DNA of 64,000 nt from Coturnix japonica. Its lineage: Eukaryota > Chordata > Aves > Galliformes > Phasianidae. Every line of letters begins with the position of its first letter. The first letter of the stretch is position 1. Made by a program: the position numbers and the translations under genes. The DNA lies in contig NC_029518.1 of assembly GCF_001577835.2 (NCBI RefSeq), forward strand, positions 36,347,830 through 36,411,829, given 5' to 3'. This document shows positions 46,915 through 60,439 of this stretch, one piece after another. Below the pieces are notes generated by a model. That model ran no database searches. It was not told where the DNA came from and saw only the letters and a list, made by a program, of their open reading frames with translations.

Positions 46915-48152
46915 GGAAGTCGAACTTGGATGCCTTGAGTTTCTTGTGCCATCACTGCCATGACTTCTGCCCCAACAGCTGTGATGCCCTTCTCATGCAG
47001 ACTTCACCAGGAGCTTTATTGCGGAGGAAGGCTCACGCTGCTCATCTTTCTGGTCTCCAGCCCTGTTGTGTTCAGGAGTTCAACAGTCAGATCCCATTTT
47101 GTTTTTATTTTTGATAAAACCTGTCGATGGGTTTGTTACTGGGAGAGATATTTGGATGGGGCACACACGCCTCTCAAGCAGACTGAAACTGATGCCTCTG
47201 AGTAAACACGGTCTTTCATGAAGTAGTATTTAGTTTCAGCCCAGCTCAGACTGCAATGATTAAGCATCTTTATTACTGCTTGGCTACAGATTGCTGTAAG
47301 ATGCTTTTAAAAATATAAGTTTGCATAAAATTTTGTTCAATTTGGAATTTATTTCCAGGCCTGCTGTGAGGCTACATAACAAGCCTCTTGTTGCAGCCAC
47401 ATTAATTTCAGTCTGCTATTCCACGAAGGGAATGGATGGATGAAAGTCCATCCCTGAATATGTACTTAGGACATAGATCCCTGGTCCAGGCTTCCTTAGA
47501 AGGATGTTTATTTAAGCTAAGACCTGATGTTCATCATTGATTTAATTTAGAGAAAAATTTCTTGCATCTCACTCCCCTCAGTTCCTCTTCTGTCTGGGCC
47601 ATAGCAAGACCCACAAGCCAGAGTCTGCACACAGTTGCACACAGCTTGGCTGCATCTTCAGAGACACACATGGCTCAGGAGACAGTGAGCTCTTGCTTGG
47701 GGACATCTTCCCCCACCCACAGTCAGGGCTTTTATCCCACAACAACCAGGCCTCCAGAAGAGCAATTACAATCATATTATATGATCTAAATGCTACCAGT
47801 GGTGAGGCTCTGATCTCTGCAGCTATTGCTATTTTGCATTTGTCTCTTGCATTGCATTATTCATGTGATGTTGATAGTCAGTGCTGACTTAAAAAATAAC
47901 AGTAATAACAGCCAGGAACTTAAGAGGTCTTCAATGGATTTGTTTCTATGAATATCTTCATAACTTATGTCTATTTTATAATGAATCAACTGTCTGGATT
48001 TGTTTCTGAAAGCCTTTCTTGCAGCAAAACAGATGGCCCCAGAAGAGCTTTGTATTCTTTACTGTCCAGGATCAGTGAGACAGCCAGGGCTCTACTTTCT
48101 CTAGATTTAGACCTACTGAGCAATTCTGGAATGAGAATCAAGCTGCAATAAA
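46915..48152 (+). other. CAPN9: Presumed CAPN9 3' UTR and flank
   Basis: Non-coding sequence after the stop. The first canonical AATAAA I find is at 48147-48152; a weaker cataaa lies near 47325. The extent of the UTR is a guess. Confidence 0.35.
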
Positions 48153-49559
48153 TATGAAGCTCAAACTACCAGAAGAAGAAATAATGAGGATCATGATGGT
48201 TAAAATACCCATTTCTTTTCCCAAAAATAGCAATCTGGTAACTGTATAGAAAATGCTCTGGAGCTAACTGAAAGCTGAGAGAAAGGTAGTGGTTGCAGTA
48301 TGCAGCCAACCAAGGTACTCAACCCTATGGGATGTATTGATTTTCAGATGTTCTGGTTGCATGTGCTTTCCACAGCACTGGAGGCAGCAGTCTAAATTTG
48401 TGAAAGTTTGCACTGGAATCTAGACTGTCCTATAAATATTTAGCCACATTCTTGAAACTCAATTAATGAATTCTTAGCTGGTTCACTGTGTGAGCTTGGA
48501 TGTTGATACAAATTTATTGTAATACATTTTCATTCTGAAGCAATATTCACAAGCTAAGCAGAAGACACTTCTCCATCTCTGGCTCCTCCACTGTAGCTTT
48601 CTGTTTCTCTACACAGAGCTGGGGGTGTCTTGGAGAGATCAGGTTTAATAAAAGAAAGTGATAAATACTGAAGTTAGAGCAATGGAGCACAAGTAAGAAC
48701 CTCTGCATTTAAGTGAAAATTCATGCATTTAAGATGAAAACACCCCAGCTTGTTTTCTGCCCACTCAGAGTAGTTACCTGCTGACTGTATCACAAGGAAT
48801 CTGGGAGTTAATGCCTGAATCCTTTGCAAACAACAATAAGGCCCTGTTCTGAAAGTGAAAAGCAACCTTGGGAGTCGGGGCATCTGAAGGTGGAGGATTG
48901 TATAATTTCCTGTTGGTATGAGCTTTTATTCTGCTGTTACATTGCTTGTGTGAGTGAATGGGTGGGCGAGTGTAAGATGCTTGACTTCACAGCCCCGTCA
49001 GAATGCGATAGTCCCATACAGCACTTGGTTCTCAAGCAGGAAGGCAGTCCAATGCCCAGAAGCAGAGCCTTGGGCTTGCTGGCTTCCCTTTATTTTAGCT
49101 AAGGAGTTTGAAGTCAGATCCTTCTGCCTTCTGTGACATGAGGTATAGACGTGTTTGGCTCTGCATCATTACAAGAGCTATGGCAAATCACTTAGGGTGG
49201 TCTGGAAGCCGTGAGAGCTATACATTCCCTAATGTGGTGCACACAGATCTTGTCAGCAAGTACTGGCTCATGCTGGGAGCCCTGCTTCTATGTTAATGGC
49301 TGCTTTAATGGGAAACATCAGATGCATTTTTCAGACATATTTCTGGTGGAAAAAAAAATCACTTAGCCACAAGGCTGCAATTTGAGCATGTTCTTCTGTT
49401 CCCTCTCAGAACAAAAACTGCCTCCCTAAAACCTGCTGCTGAAACCTTAGGCCAGATGCTGGTCAGAGCTGGCCCACCCACCTCCATCATCAGTTTCTGA
49501 TGTAGATTTTGCAATGGATTTTCCAGTCTCAGAGGTTTCCTGCCCTAGTCACATGAGAT
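48153..49559. other. CAPN9-C1orf198 intergenic, no gene seen
   Basis: Ordinary AT-rich sequence with only short open frames. No named repeat recognised. Confidence 0.5.
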
Positions 49560-49745
49560 ACAGAATCATAGAATCATTTAGGTTGGATAAGATCTCTCAG
49601 ATCAAGTCCAACCATCAGCCCACCGCCACCATGCCCACTAACCATGTCCCTCAGGGCCACATCCACACAGTTCTTGAACACCTCCACATCTTCTCCACTA
49701 TTTTGGAGAATAAACTTTTCCAAATATCCAACCTAGCACAGAGAA
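49560..49745 (-). mobile_element. CR1 LINE 3' end
   Basis: The plus strand reads agaatcatagaatcatttag, gttggataagatctctcaga, tcaagtccaaccatcagccc, then acagttcttgaacacctcca and ttccaaatatccaacct. This is an inverse, 5'-truncated CR1 3' end. Confidence 0.9.
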
Positions 49746-52700
49746 CCACGAAGAACTGCCATAAAAACATAAACTGAGAAACAGCAAAACTTTCTCCACA
49801 CAGAGATGGAAGCACCAAAATTTGGAGCTCCTGTGTGGACAGGATGCTCAGGATGCTGTGTGGGCCTCATGCTTCTTTGCAAAGCTCAGTGATGCCCAAT
49901 CTTTGGCAGTGCCACCCACCTCCAAAACATCCTGTTTCTGTCACACGTCCATTCCAATGCCCATGAGGTGTGATGTTGGTCCCCAGACTCTTGATCCACC
50001 AGCACAGGGGAGCCTGAGGCACGGCAGGGCCAGGAGGTGTGGGAGAGAATGAAAACCAAGGCACGGGCCTACTGCTGGCACCAGCTCCTTCTTGTAGTGC
50101 TGTGGCGTCAGGCGGGAGAGATGCTTAGAGCGCCGAGGCCTCCTCCCCATTTGTAATAGTTGTGGTTGCTGCCAGCCATCAAAATTAAATATTTGTATAG
50201 AGATAGATGAGTTATCTCCATCATTTTCATTTCAACTGCATCATCTCCTTGTCTCTCCCCGGAAACATCTGAGTCTTCATGCTTTTCAGCTTGTGGCAGC
50301 GCATGTTTTGGAAGCACATCAGAGCGCTGAGGGTCATTTGTAATGTTCCCAGTATGTCTAGAGCTTCATCATTTTAGAACTGAATTACAAATACTTGCAG
50401 ATCGAGGTAAACACAAGCTGTCAACTCTCGCAAACAACTATCTTTTGCACGTCAGCCACTTATAAGGACAAGTGATATTATAAACTGCCCTCCCAACAAC
50501 TCTGTTTTCATCTGTTGCCCTTTACGTGGCCCTCAAAGGGATGTCAGCACTAATGAGCAGGGCCACCCGGCAGGGAGAAGGCCTGTGTTCTCCCAGAGCA
50601 TTGTCAGACCAGGAGAGGGCTGGAGTCTGGGCACAGCCGCAGGCAGCAGGACCCTGCTCGCTCTTCTGGCAGGCGGCACCATGGGACGCAGCCCTGCCCT
50701 GCCCTGGCAGGGAGGGCAACACCAGCATCTTGTGACAGTTTTATCCAGTTGCTAAGCAGCTGGGGACACAAATAAAGCAGAGACGAGCTGCTCAGAGGGA
50801 AAACTGCTGCATTGTTCTGGAAGATTCTGGGCCTCCCCTGCCCTCCTGGCCTGCTGGGAATCCCAGCAGAGCTCCCTTTGCTGCTGGGGAGCACAGATCT
50901 GTCTCCCCGGCTCTCCAGATGCTGCTGTGCCTGATCTGCAGTCCAGCACTGGGCACCCAGCCCAAGGAGGGAACAGCTGGGACGCAGCTTCTGCTCCTCT
51001 TGGTGGTAAAGTGTTTTTTTTGACAAGCATTCACCTTGTCTGACCACCAGGATGGTCAAATCACCTTTAAATCCCATTGTACACCTTCCACCATTACTGA
51101 TATCTTGAAGGCTACCTTGTTTCAGGGCTCGGCAGAGCATGTGCAGCACTGGGAGCTGCAAAGATCCCTATCAGTAAGGCACAGTGTCTCAAATCACAGT
51201 GCCCAGAGCTGGAACAGGAGATCCGTGCTCAAAACCATTGAGCAATTTGAATCACATGTACCTTTCTTCAGCATCTCGCAGTCAGTAGACAGGTGGCCTT
51301 TCTGCATGAATTTAATACCCAAAAGAAAGGATGTAAGCCATCCAGGAATTAATCAGTGGTGCCTTTAGAGAGATGCATTCTTACATTGTGCATCATGCAA
51401 GACTGGCATATGCCATACCTCATCAGGACACTGCAGGACACAGTGCTGTGTACCAAACCCATTTACTGTATACAGGAGTACTGACACAAGTCTCCTGGGC
51501 TGCAGCCCCATTGCCCTGCAGTCCCTTAGCTGCCCTGCAGCTGGCTGTCAGGATAGACAGCTCAGCACCCACTCTGGCTTGAAAACAGATTATCTGGGGC
51601 CACAGAGATTGGATTTACCATGTCTGATCCCATTCGTTTCCTAGAGGATGTGCTAGGTGACCAAAATAGAAATGGGGTCAGCAATTAATAGGGTAGCTCT
51701 CAGTCACTGTCACCGTATGTTGATGGGATGGATGGCTCTTTTTGCATATTTACCTGATGAATAACTCACAGAAAGTTTTAGCAAGGACATAGGGCAAGGA
51801 GAGCAGAGGCAGAAATGCTCTGAGTTCCTGAGAGCTGGAGAAGCCATTGTACAGAAAGTAAGTGCTATCCTCACAGATTCCTTCTCCAGTGTGAAAGCAT
51901 GAATAGATCTCCTCCCATTTCAGTGAGGACTAAACAGTGGGTGAGTGTTACAGCCTCAGCTCAGCTTTGTGCCCCACCAGGCTCAGCTGAAGTTCCAGAT
52001 ATTATCCCTTAGGTGGATATTATATATACCATTTTATCTCAGACTGGGGTAGGCCAAAGTTTGAACACAAGAAACAGAGGTTGAGAACTGTCTTTATGAG
52101 GGCACTGCGATAGCAGCAACCCAAGCCGTGTCCTGTGCTGGTGCCAGCCGTCCTCTTAAGACCAGGAGCTCCAGGACATCTTTAGTACCACTATGGCTGA
52201 TTCAGTTTCTGGTCCTTTTAGTAAGTGCAGCTTTCTCTGCAGCTCAGGGTAAGATCTCTCCAGGAGAACTCGCTGCACTGTTAGAGAGATGTTGTTCTTT
52301 CCAGGGGCAGGAAACCTCACGCTTGTCAAAACACTTTTCTGAGCCAGCAAGAGCTACAGTAAGAAATTTTAATTGAAAACAGGTGCATGGCTGGCTGGCT
52401 GCTGAAAAAGAGTCACAGTGCAGTTTGCATAAGCCTTGGGGGAAAGGTGCATTCAGTGCAAGAGAAAGAACCTGGGTACCAGGTTTGGTTTGGCAAGGAA
52501 GAGAAAGGGAGAGAAAGCAGGGGCAGCGCAACGCGAGCAGTCTTCACTGCTTTAATGTAATTATGAAAGTCTATTTCTTTTAGCCTTAAGAAAACAAATT
52601 CCTGTGGGTGACTAGCAAATCTTCAGGCCAACATGGCAAAACTTCATACAGTGGAAAAGCATGAGCGCCATTCATCCCTCCCCTGCTTCCTGTCCCTGCA

Positions 52701-52939
52701 GTTCATCCTGCTGGCATTGATCCCCCCCCAGACTCATGTCCCACTGCTGCTTCTTGGAGCACAGCGTGGGCAGAGCCAGCACTTAGCATGCTGAGAGCCC
52801 CATTTGCCCAGGCTCATGTACCCAAGGCTCATTCTCCTGCCAGGATTTTCTACTTAGTAAACAAGGTCCCTGCTGGGAGAGCAGCTATGCTCCTGGGATG
52901 CAGCATCCTGAGTCTTGGGCATGGTCCCATGCTCGTGGG
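49746..52939. other. CAPN9-C1orf198 intergenic, no gene seen
   Basis: Includes a G+C-richer patch near 50560-51000 with overlapping open frames on both strands, as expected from few stops rather than from a gene. No domain recognised. Confidence 0.45.
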
Positions 52940-53018
52940 CAACCTTCCTGAGCAGAGGGTTGGACCAGGTGACTTCCAGATGTCCCTGCCAACATCAATC
53001 ATTCTGTGTTCTGTGTTG
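52940..53018 (+). mobile_element. CR1 LINE 3' end remnant
   Basis: gagggttggaccaggtgact, tccagatgtccctgccaaca and caatcattctgtgttctgtg match the CR1 3' tail on the plus strand. Sequence just upstream may also be CR1 but is too diverged to call. Confidence 0.8.
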
Positions 53019-56000
53019 TTGCCATCTTGTACCCCAAATGCCCTGGTGAGAATGGATTGACTGAGGGAGCAAGGGTCTGGCAGGGCAATGAAGAGGCCAC
53101 TCTCCTGTGGACAGATGCAGAGATGTACCCACAAGATCCACGGCACAGGGACAAGAGATGTGCATAAGGCAAACGTGGCACTGTTCTTTTTTCCCTTCAT
53201 AGACCAGAGATAAATTCTCCAGCAAGATGCCATTATCACCCAGCTCTTGGACCTAGGACATCCCAGAAGGCACCAGACAAGACAGAGCCCATGGTCTGGG
53301 CTCACTGAATGGATGATCGGTGCCTCCTTTTTGGGGAAAACTATTCCACTGCTCAAAATGTTGATTGTTATTAGGTGTGCTCCTTGTTGGCAGCTTCACA
53401 ACTGCCTCAGCTCCAGAGGCCTATGAGAAAGTGAGAATTGACCAGATTTATACTGTAAGTTCCAGCTTTAATGACAGAGAAAGTGTAGAAAATGGCATTT
53501 GAGCAGGTTAAAGATTCAGAAGCCGGAATACAGTGATCGCTGCTATTTTACTGCTTTTTGAAGTTCAAACCATGTTGATGATTTTAGTGGCCTTAACTCG
53601 TGGCTTGTGACTGCTTTGATGTGTTGTTACTGCTTCTGGCTTGAAATAACCCTTTGCTGGCTCTATTTACAGGCAGGGATTTCCTTCCCTAATAAATAAT
53701 TGAAAGTGTTCTGACAATTAAGTCTCCAGAGCTGTTAATTTAGTAGCTTCTCTGATCACTAACATCCAGCTCTTGAAAAACATTAACACCAAACAGCCCC
53801 AAGAGTGGGAATTGGTGATTTAAAGCTGTTTGGAGGTCTAACATTAATGTCATAATGCTGCAGTACCCATCTCAGCAGAACAGCGTCCCTCCTTGCAGTC
53901 TCACTGTTCCTATGCATTGCTCAGATGCACAGAAAAAGGGTAAAGCAGAACAGCAGCCCTTCAGTGTGTATTAATGTATACATCAATTTCTGTGTATGTA
54001 CTTTAAATCTGTAACATAAATAATGATTTATGTATATATATACACATATATGTGTGTGCATATATATATATACATAATACGTATATGCGCACACACAGAT
54101 ATATACATGTTCTATATACATGTGGGACAGCTTGTGTAAAATTCTTCAGTAATAACCCCAAATAGGGAGATGGTTTGTACCCTACACTGACAGCCAACTT
54201 TTGACTCGCCACACATGGATCACTCAGCTAGAAAACTGACTGGGTACAAGGAAAGGCCCAAGCTTGCTCTGCACAGGCAATAGCCTGCAGTCACAGACCC
54301 ATCTCTGTCCCAAGGGAAAAAATGCAGTTTCTCAGATGAATTCAGAGTCATTCAAAATTAGATTTAAAATCCAGCACTTGGCCTTTCCCATTCAAAAGCC
54401 AGCCTTAGGCTAAGCAGCCTTGATTTAGATGAACTATCAATGTAGGCTGCAACTCAAGAGGGCTTTCACTGGTCCTAGGGCTAAAATTGGAGTTGATACC
54501 TGTGCTGCGGCTGGAGATTGCACTGGCAGAGCACAGTGCCCAGCTTCACCCACAGGCACTTGAGGCACTGCCCACCAGCAGGATTTTGCAGGAATTTGGA
54601 GGAATTTGCAGGAATCTATTCAGGAATTCCCACCCATTTGAATTTCTGTCCCTGTGCAGCATTTCTGTGCAGGACCCAGCATGAAGCCTATCAAAACACG
54701 GGGACATTTCATCTTCAGCCACCCGATGGTTCCAGCTAGTGTTCACAAAGTTGTCTCTCCCATAATCTCAAGTGGCTTACAAATGTCAATTCCTTGCACT
54801 TCCCTTCCAAGTGACTTCAGCTGATGCTTTTTGCTCCCTTTAGGGAGGTTAAGAAGATGCTCTGAGCTGCGTGCAGGCTTTCAGCCTGAGGTGAGTGTTG
54901 TCATTTGATATCAAGATCAAAGCTGGTGGCTTTCATTAGAAGTCTCTGAAGAGGAATCTCTGTGTACTTTCTGCTATCAGTGAATATCTGAAGGAGTTCA
55001 GCAGAGAAAACCCCTTTAGAATAACTTCAGTGCTGGAACAAGACAACGTTCTGTAATTATAAAGTTTGCAGCTTCACTCACTGGGCTATGATTCATGTAG
55101 TTCATGGCCTTGGCCACCAGCAGCTAAACCTGAGCTTTCATGTGGAGTGATTGCTTTCAGAGCAGAGCTGACTGAGCAGGCCTGAGGAAACCTCAGCAAA
55201 GTAAAGAGCTCCATAGAGACTGAACATGGTTTCACCCACACCTGGATGGAAAGAGGGCAGTGGGGTTGGCAAGTCTGCAGGCTGGAGATCTGGGGATGGC
55301 AGCCTTACAGAGACAGGGACAGACTGCAGTGACAACAGGACAGATGAACACTGCTGAACATGCAGAAAGTCCCATGTGATGGATGCAGTGAGGGGAAGCA
55401 TATCTGAAAAGCGAGATGCAGTGTGTCCTGCGATGTGTTTTTGAATTGGAAGTTCAATAATTTCTTCCCTAAGTAGTTCAATTGCCCGGCTAAACATGGT
55501 ATCTAAAATTAGGTTCCCCTGATAAAGGCATTTTTGTCATATTTACTACATTCCTATACAGGCACTGAAAGCCAGCTATTTGGGCTGGGTAATGGAGACA
55601 AATCTGTTTGTAACTATAATGATCTGGCACTATTAGCACTGGAATTAATAGGGTTTTTTAATCTGTCTGCATCCTATGCTCATTTTTTCCATACTGAGAT
55701 AGTGCCAGTGGAAGCATTACAAGGGCTATATAATTAAAACCAGAAGTGCCTTGTAGTGAACTTAACAGTAAACACTAATGGAATTTCTAGCAAAAAGTAG
55801 TGCCCTGGGGGCTAGTTGGGAATGACTCAGGAAGGACTCAGTGCTGTTGCTATTATGGATTTTAGCTGAATCTGTACGGTAGAAAGGATTCTCAACTGCT
55901 ATTTATTCGTGCAAGCTGAAGTTCTCTTTAAGAGCAGTCACTGACTACCAGATAAAAGTCTATGAGGCTGGGGGCATGCCTGCCAGCTCCTGGTTCCTGC

Positions 56001-58015
56001 TGCATCCATCAACACTAAAATGCTTCAGAGCTGTAACAGGACTGGGTAACCCAAATAGGGCAGCACTGTCTGCTAGCAATGACCTAGAGTGCAGCTGCTG
56101 GGCCTACAGGAGGTCACTGGAGCACAGCTGTAGGTTTGAAGGGCCTGGCCTGGCAACTCTTGGGGCATATGCAGGTTTGCTGTGGCCTTGGCCAGAGCCT
56201 TGGCCTTGGCCAGAGGTGGCTGTGAGCCCCTGAGGAGCTCACCCAGGTAGGCCGCAATCCTGCTCCTCCAGCCAGCCGGGCTGCTAGAGCTCCCAGGGGC
56301 CCTGGATCACTGGCTGTAGCTCTGTTTCTTCAGGATGGAAAAGTGAAAATAATCTGCAATTAGTGGCCACAAGTATTTGCCATCATTCTCCGCTCTGGAA
56401 GAATGGAGCTGCTGCCAAGCGAGAGTACAAGCCAAAGGGTTCAGTACAACACAGGGGCCAGAGCAGTGTTTCTTAAACATAGGCTTATAGGCACACAGCA
56501 TTAGTTTCCTTTTTGGCAGGTATCAGTCCTGAAAAATGTGGCAAGGAGAGCAGGATGTTCAGTCAGCCCTCTAATAACAAACAGCTGTAATAGAGTCTGG
56601 GCTTCCTGCGAGTCCCAATAAATTTTGCCACCAAGCAAACTGGAGCCAGTGCTCCAGCTCCTGTGGCTGGGAAATGTCACAGTAGAGAGAAACCCAGTGT
56701 AGTGAATTTTCAACTCCCATCTGACCTTTTCTCCTTCTTCTCTAACCTTACTTTCTTCTCTTATCTCCATGAGGACGCTGTGTGTCACGGCAGCTTTTCA
56801 TAGCAGCTGGCGCTTTACCGCAACAAAAGCAGTCCCAATAAAACACTCTGTACCTAGCTGTAAAGAGGGAATCTTCAAAGGTTGCTACTGGATTTCAGAG
56901 CATGTACCCAGGAGGCAAACAGCCAGCTTGACTTGAGGGTCACCGGCACTCTTGCCACTTTTGGTAAGAAGGGAAGCTAAGGCCGAGGGCAAGCCCCCGT
57001 GCAGACCTCTGGCTAGTTACTGAAATCGTTAAACCATCCAAGATATACAGAATACTTCCCTCCCCCTTCCCTCTTTTTTTTCATTCCCTCATTCTTTTTA
57101 GAGACAAGCATTAAAACAAAATTGCAGTATGCTATTTTCAGAGCAGCTACATGTTTTTGGATTCATTGGCATCCCAGTAAAACGCTGACCTGCCAAGGGC
57201 ATTTATCCCTGTATCCGTGCTCTGAAATGAGGTCCAAGTTTCACAGCCATTAGGCAGCACAGCTGATAAAGGCTGTGATTTAGAGGTTGCCTAATGGAAT
57301 CCTTTTCCCTAGAAGAAATTCAGAGTAAAATCTGGAGGCAAAATAATAAGCTTTAACAACAATGTGCCAGGCTGAAGGTGAGCAGAGACGCAGCTGCCAG
57401 GCTTTCAGCCAAGCCTGCTTTAGAAGGATAAATCGGCAGCTGGCTAGGCCACTCATTCGGGCAGGAAAATAAAGCTGCTGGTAAGGGGCAGGAGGAACTG
57501 TGGCCTCTCTTTCCTCTGGCAACTTTGCCTTGAACAGCAGGGAGCAGGATGGGAAGGATGCCTTTGGGAAGAGGATCATAGAGGGAAGATGGCTGAAAGA
57601 GAGGAATGGATTGTGAGATTTCCTTCCCTGCTCCACTAGGACAGAATATATCTCAGAATACACTGGTGGCAGAAGCCACCAGTGACAAACTCAATCTACT
57701 GCTCTGCTGTCCTTAGGCAGACAGCCACAGCACATTTTCTATACTGCCTGTATTCGGTTATGAGACCTGCTGACTCTATCTGCCCAGACAGCTCCCAGAG
57801 GCTGTGGATTTGCTCTTATTAGAATGAACTTTTAAAAGTTAAGATGGAGCTTAAACAAGACTGAACAAAATGATGTGTAAGCCAGATCCTAATTACACTT
57901 GGAATACCACCCCTTTTTTAACACAAAAACCCCTCAAATGGCACTGAGGAAGGAAGGGCGTAAGGGACAAAACACAAACTAGTACCAAAGCATTACATGT
58001 TCTATGTAAAGTGAA
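53019..58015. other. CAPN9-C1orf198 intergenic, no gene seen
   Basis: Contains a TA/TG microsatellite at 54031-54120, a small ggaatttgcag repeat near 54588-54625 and a ccttggccagag tandem repeat near 56184-56216. No exon recognised. Confidence 0.5.
54031..54120. repeat. TA/TG microsatellite
   Basis: Alternating purine-pyrimidine tract, mostly TA with TG and CA/CG units. Open frames through it are an artefact of the repeat. Confidence 0.9.
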
Positions 58016-58021
58016 TTTATT
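58016..58021 (-). terminator. C1orf198: Candidate poly(A) signal of C1orf198
   Basis: TTTATT on the plus strand, so AATAAA for the minus-strand gene. It is the best candidate found between the stop codon and the featureless intergenic stretch. Confidence 0.45.
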
Positions 58022-60382
58022 AAAACATCGTTAATATAAAATGTGACCAAGTACATTTTTTTTTTTTTTGTAAGAATGTTTAATAAAAACATACGAAAGA
58101 AAGAAGGAGCATCAACTTTTGTCAAAGCACAGGAAAGACCCACCAGGATAAGTATAAAGTTCTGCAGCATGTTCTACCAGCTGGTCCCAATGTGTATCGT
58201 CAGGGTAGTGTTAGCCAATGGAGGAGACAGACAGCCCAGGTTCTGCTTTAGGAAGTTTCAATGCAGTTAGCAGAGATATGAAATCACACCCCCTCAACAG
58301 TATGAGAGTTTGCTTTAAGATCTGCCCATCCCTAAGTAAGATTAGAATACACATCTTCACACTGGATTTGAAACTTTTCAGCAGCTGAATGCATAGAAAA
58401 TTGGAGTCAATGAAAGGAGTAATACCCAGGGTTAGCATTTGTCAGCTTTGAAAAGGAAGTGTAAGTCAGTACTAATTACACACCTAAATCATTTTTTGCT
58501 CGAGTTGTTCTAAGCTATATTAATGCTGGATACTTGTAAGAAATCCTAAACATGGACAGCTAAGAAAAAGCAAGCTGCAAAGCCTAGGCCAACAGAAACA
58601 GTGATAGTATTTTGTGAACTGCTGAATGCGGAGACAGTATCTGTGAACGTGTACATCTCAGGAAGGATATTTAGAAGCCTCTGAATTCTATACATAAGGC
58701 TATGCAATGGCTTATACTCTGTAGCAATCTGCCCCTTTAGCTAAGAAACCTTTAAAGAAAACTCTAGAAAAGCTGGAGGTTTGGGGCTCGGTGGTTCTGT
58801 TTCTCAGAGGGCAGCTTACAGCATCTTCCTTGATCAGCAAGTAAGTTTTAATGCTCTATCAGCACACAATGCTTGTTCAGAGCAGGCAGTACAGCAATTA
58901 GAGGCAAGGACTCCTCCAGTACATTTCAAACACTTCCTGTAACAGACTTGGAGTAGGGAGAACCCTGCAGCAGCCGGTTCTGTGCATGTAACTGCCTCTG
59001 GCATTTAACCAAATGCGAATCCATGAGAAGCTCAGCACTGTCAAGGTCTAGGAGATGGTGACCTTCTTACAGCTTCGGCAGGGACCTACAAGAGCCATCA
59101 GAGCCCCGTGCTTTGCCTTCTACCCCAAACAAATGCTACGGGACTATTGCTGAGGTAAAGGGCAGGTCAGACCTTTGGCATTGGAGCAGACCACCCACTG
59201 GTTGTGCGTTGGGGGAATTAAGGCTTCGAGGTGAGGTAAACACAGTGAGAGTCAGTGTGTAAATCATGCTGCATTTCGGAGACAACAGGTTCACATGACA
59301 GCTAACCTTGTTATCTACATTTAAAACACCAAGGATCATTCGAATGCAGAACCGCTGAGGGCCACCTTGAGATGCTACTTTGCAATTGGGAAGAGAAGTA
59401 ACCCAGATGTTGAATGCTGAAGAGAGAAAGTACCCACCCAGGAGGAAAAAGCACCAAAGTTGATAAGTCCTTGAGACTGTAAGTTGCTTATAGATACAAA
59501 GAAGCCTCATACTACTAGGACCTCCCATAAACATAGTGGTTTCCTGACACAAAGGTAATTCACACTGCAGCAATTACCAGCGCTGTGCTTCCAGCACTAC
59601 TGTTAAGAAGAGTTATGCTCTAACAAGGAGGCAGTGAATTGTTAGGCTTATATTCCCTGAAGACAGTTTCCCCCATTCATAAGGTGATGTTCTATTTCCC
59701 TTCCCCACTTCAAGTCTTTTATCCAAAGATCAGAAACATTAATTCTTTCCTCATTTCTCTAACACTCTTCTGGTTATTTTAGCAGATTTGTAGGGTACAA
59801 GAAGTGCTTCTTTGGATCCATCATTCTGGCAATACCTTTGCCCTCTTGGAAAGAAAAGTATTTTCAAATAAGTGATACAAAAGTTACTTCCAGACTACAT
59901 GAGATACAGAAGTCAACACACTCTGTATGCTTATTTTTCATACTGCTTTTGCAAGTTACCTGAAATACAGAATCATTTGGGCTTTTTTTGGAACCACTGC
60001 ATGTGTTATGCTATGACTTAGAGGCCACGCCAGCAAGGTTTCAATTGAAAATAACAACCCGCTCCTGTAAGTTCCACTTCTCAGATACAGAGGCGCTCAT
60101 TTTTTTCCTTTAACATCTATTTGGTAACTTCTCCCATCCTCTCAAAACAGTCGCTACTAAAAACGTAACAGATTTCCAAAGTAAATCAAAATGAAACCAC
60201 ACATCTAACACTGTTTAAAAACCAAAAATGCATCTGGTATTACAAAAGTTTATACAAAGGCAACATTTAAGAATTTGAAAGTTACTTCTAGAAAAAGACA
60301 CAAATACTAGTAAATTAACACATGAAGAGAACGAGATCTCATTCCTTCCCCAAAATTGGTTCGGACTATTTTGATGCACCTT
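58016..60382 (-). other. C1orf198: Presumed C1orf198 3' UTR
   Basis: About 2.4 kb of non-coding sequence between the stop at 60383 and an AATAAA on the minus strand at 58021-58016. A long 3' UTR is also known for the human gene. The extent is inferred. Confidence 0.5.
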
Positions 60383-60439
60383 TTACCAGTTGTCTAGAAA
60401 ATCAAAGCCAGTCTTCAAGATAACATTGCTTGTACTAGT
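60383..60439 (-). CDS. C1orf198: C1orf198 last coding exon
   Basis: It follows a pyrimidine tract and ttgcag. Encodes [18 protein letters not shown] and a TAA stop at 60385-60383. It has only 18 codons and is recognised by its identity to the human end ([17 protein letters not shown]). Confidence 0.95.
   Translation of the reverse strand, partial: TSTSNVILKTGFDFLDNW

Noticed and set aside
50604-51161. A 185-codon minus-strand open frame in the CAPN9-C1orf198 interval
   Set aside because: It lies in a G+C-rich patch where overlapping frames on both strands are open. No domain or homologue is recognised.
52850-53356. A 168-codon minus-strand open frame
   Set aside because: It runs through a CR1 remnant on the opposite strand and resembles no protein.
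53921-54212. Tyr/Ile/His-rich open frames near 54.0 kb
   Set aside because: They are translations of the TA/TG microsatellite.
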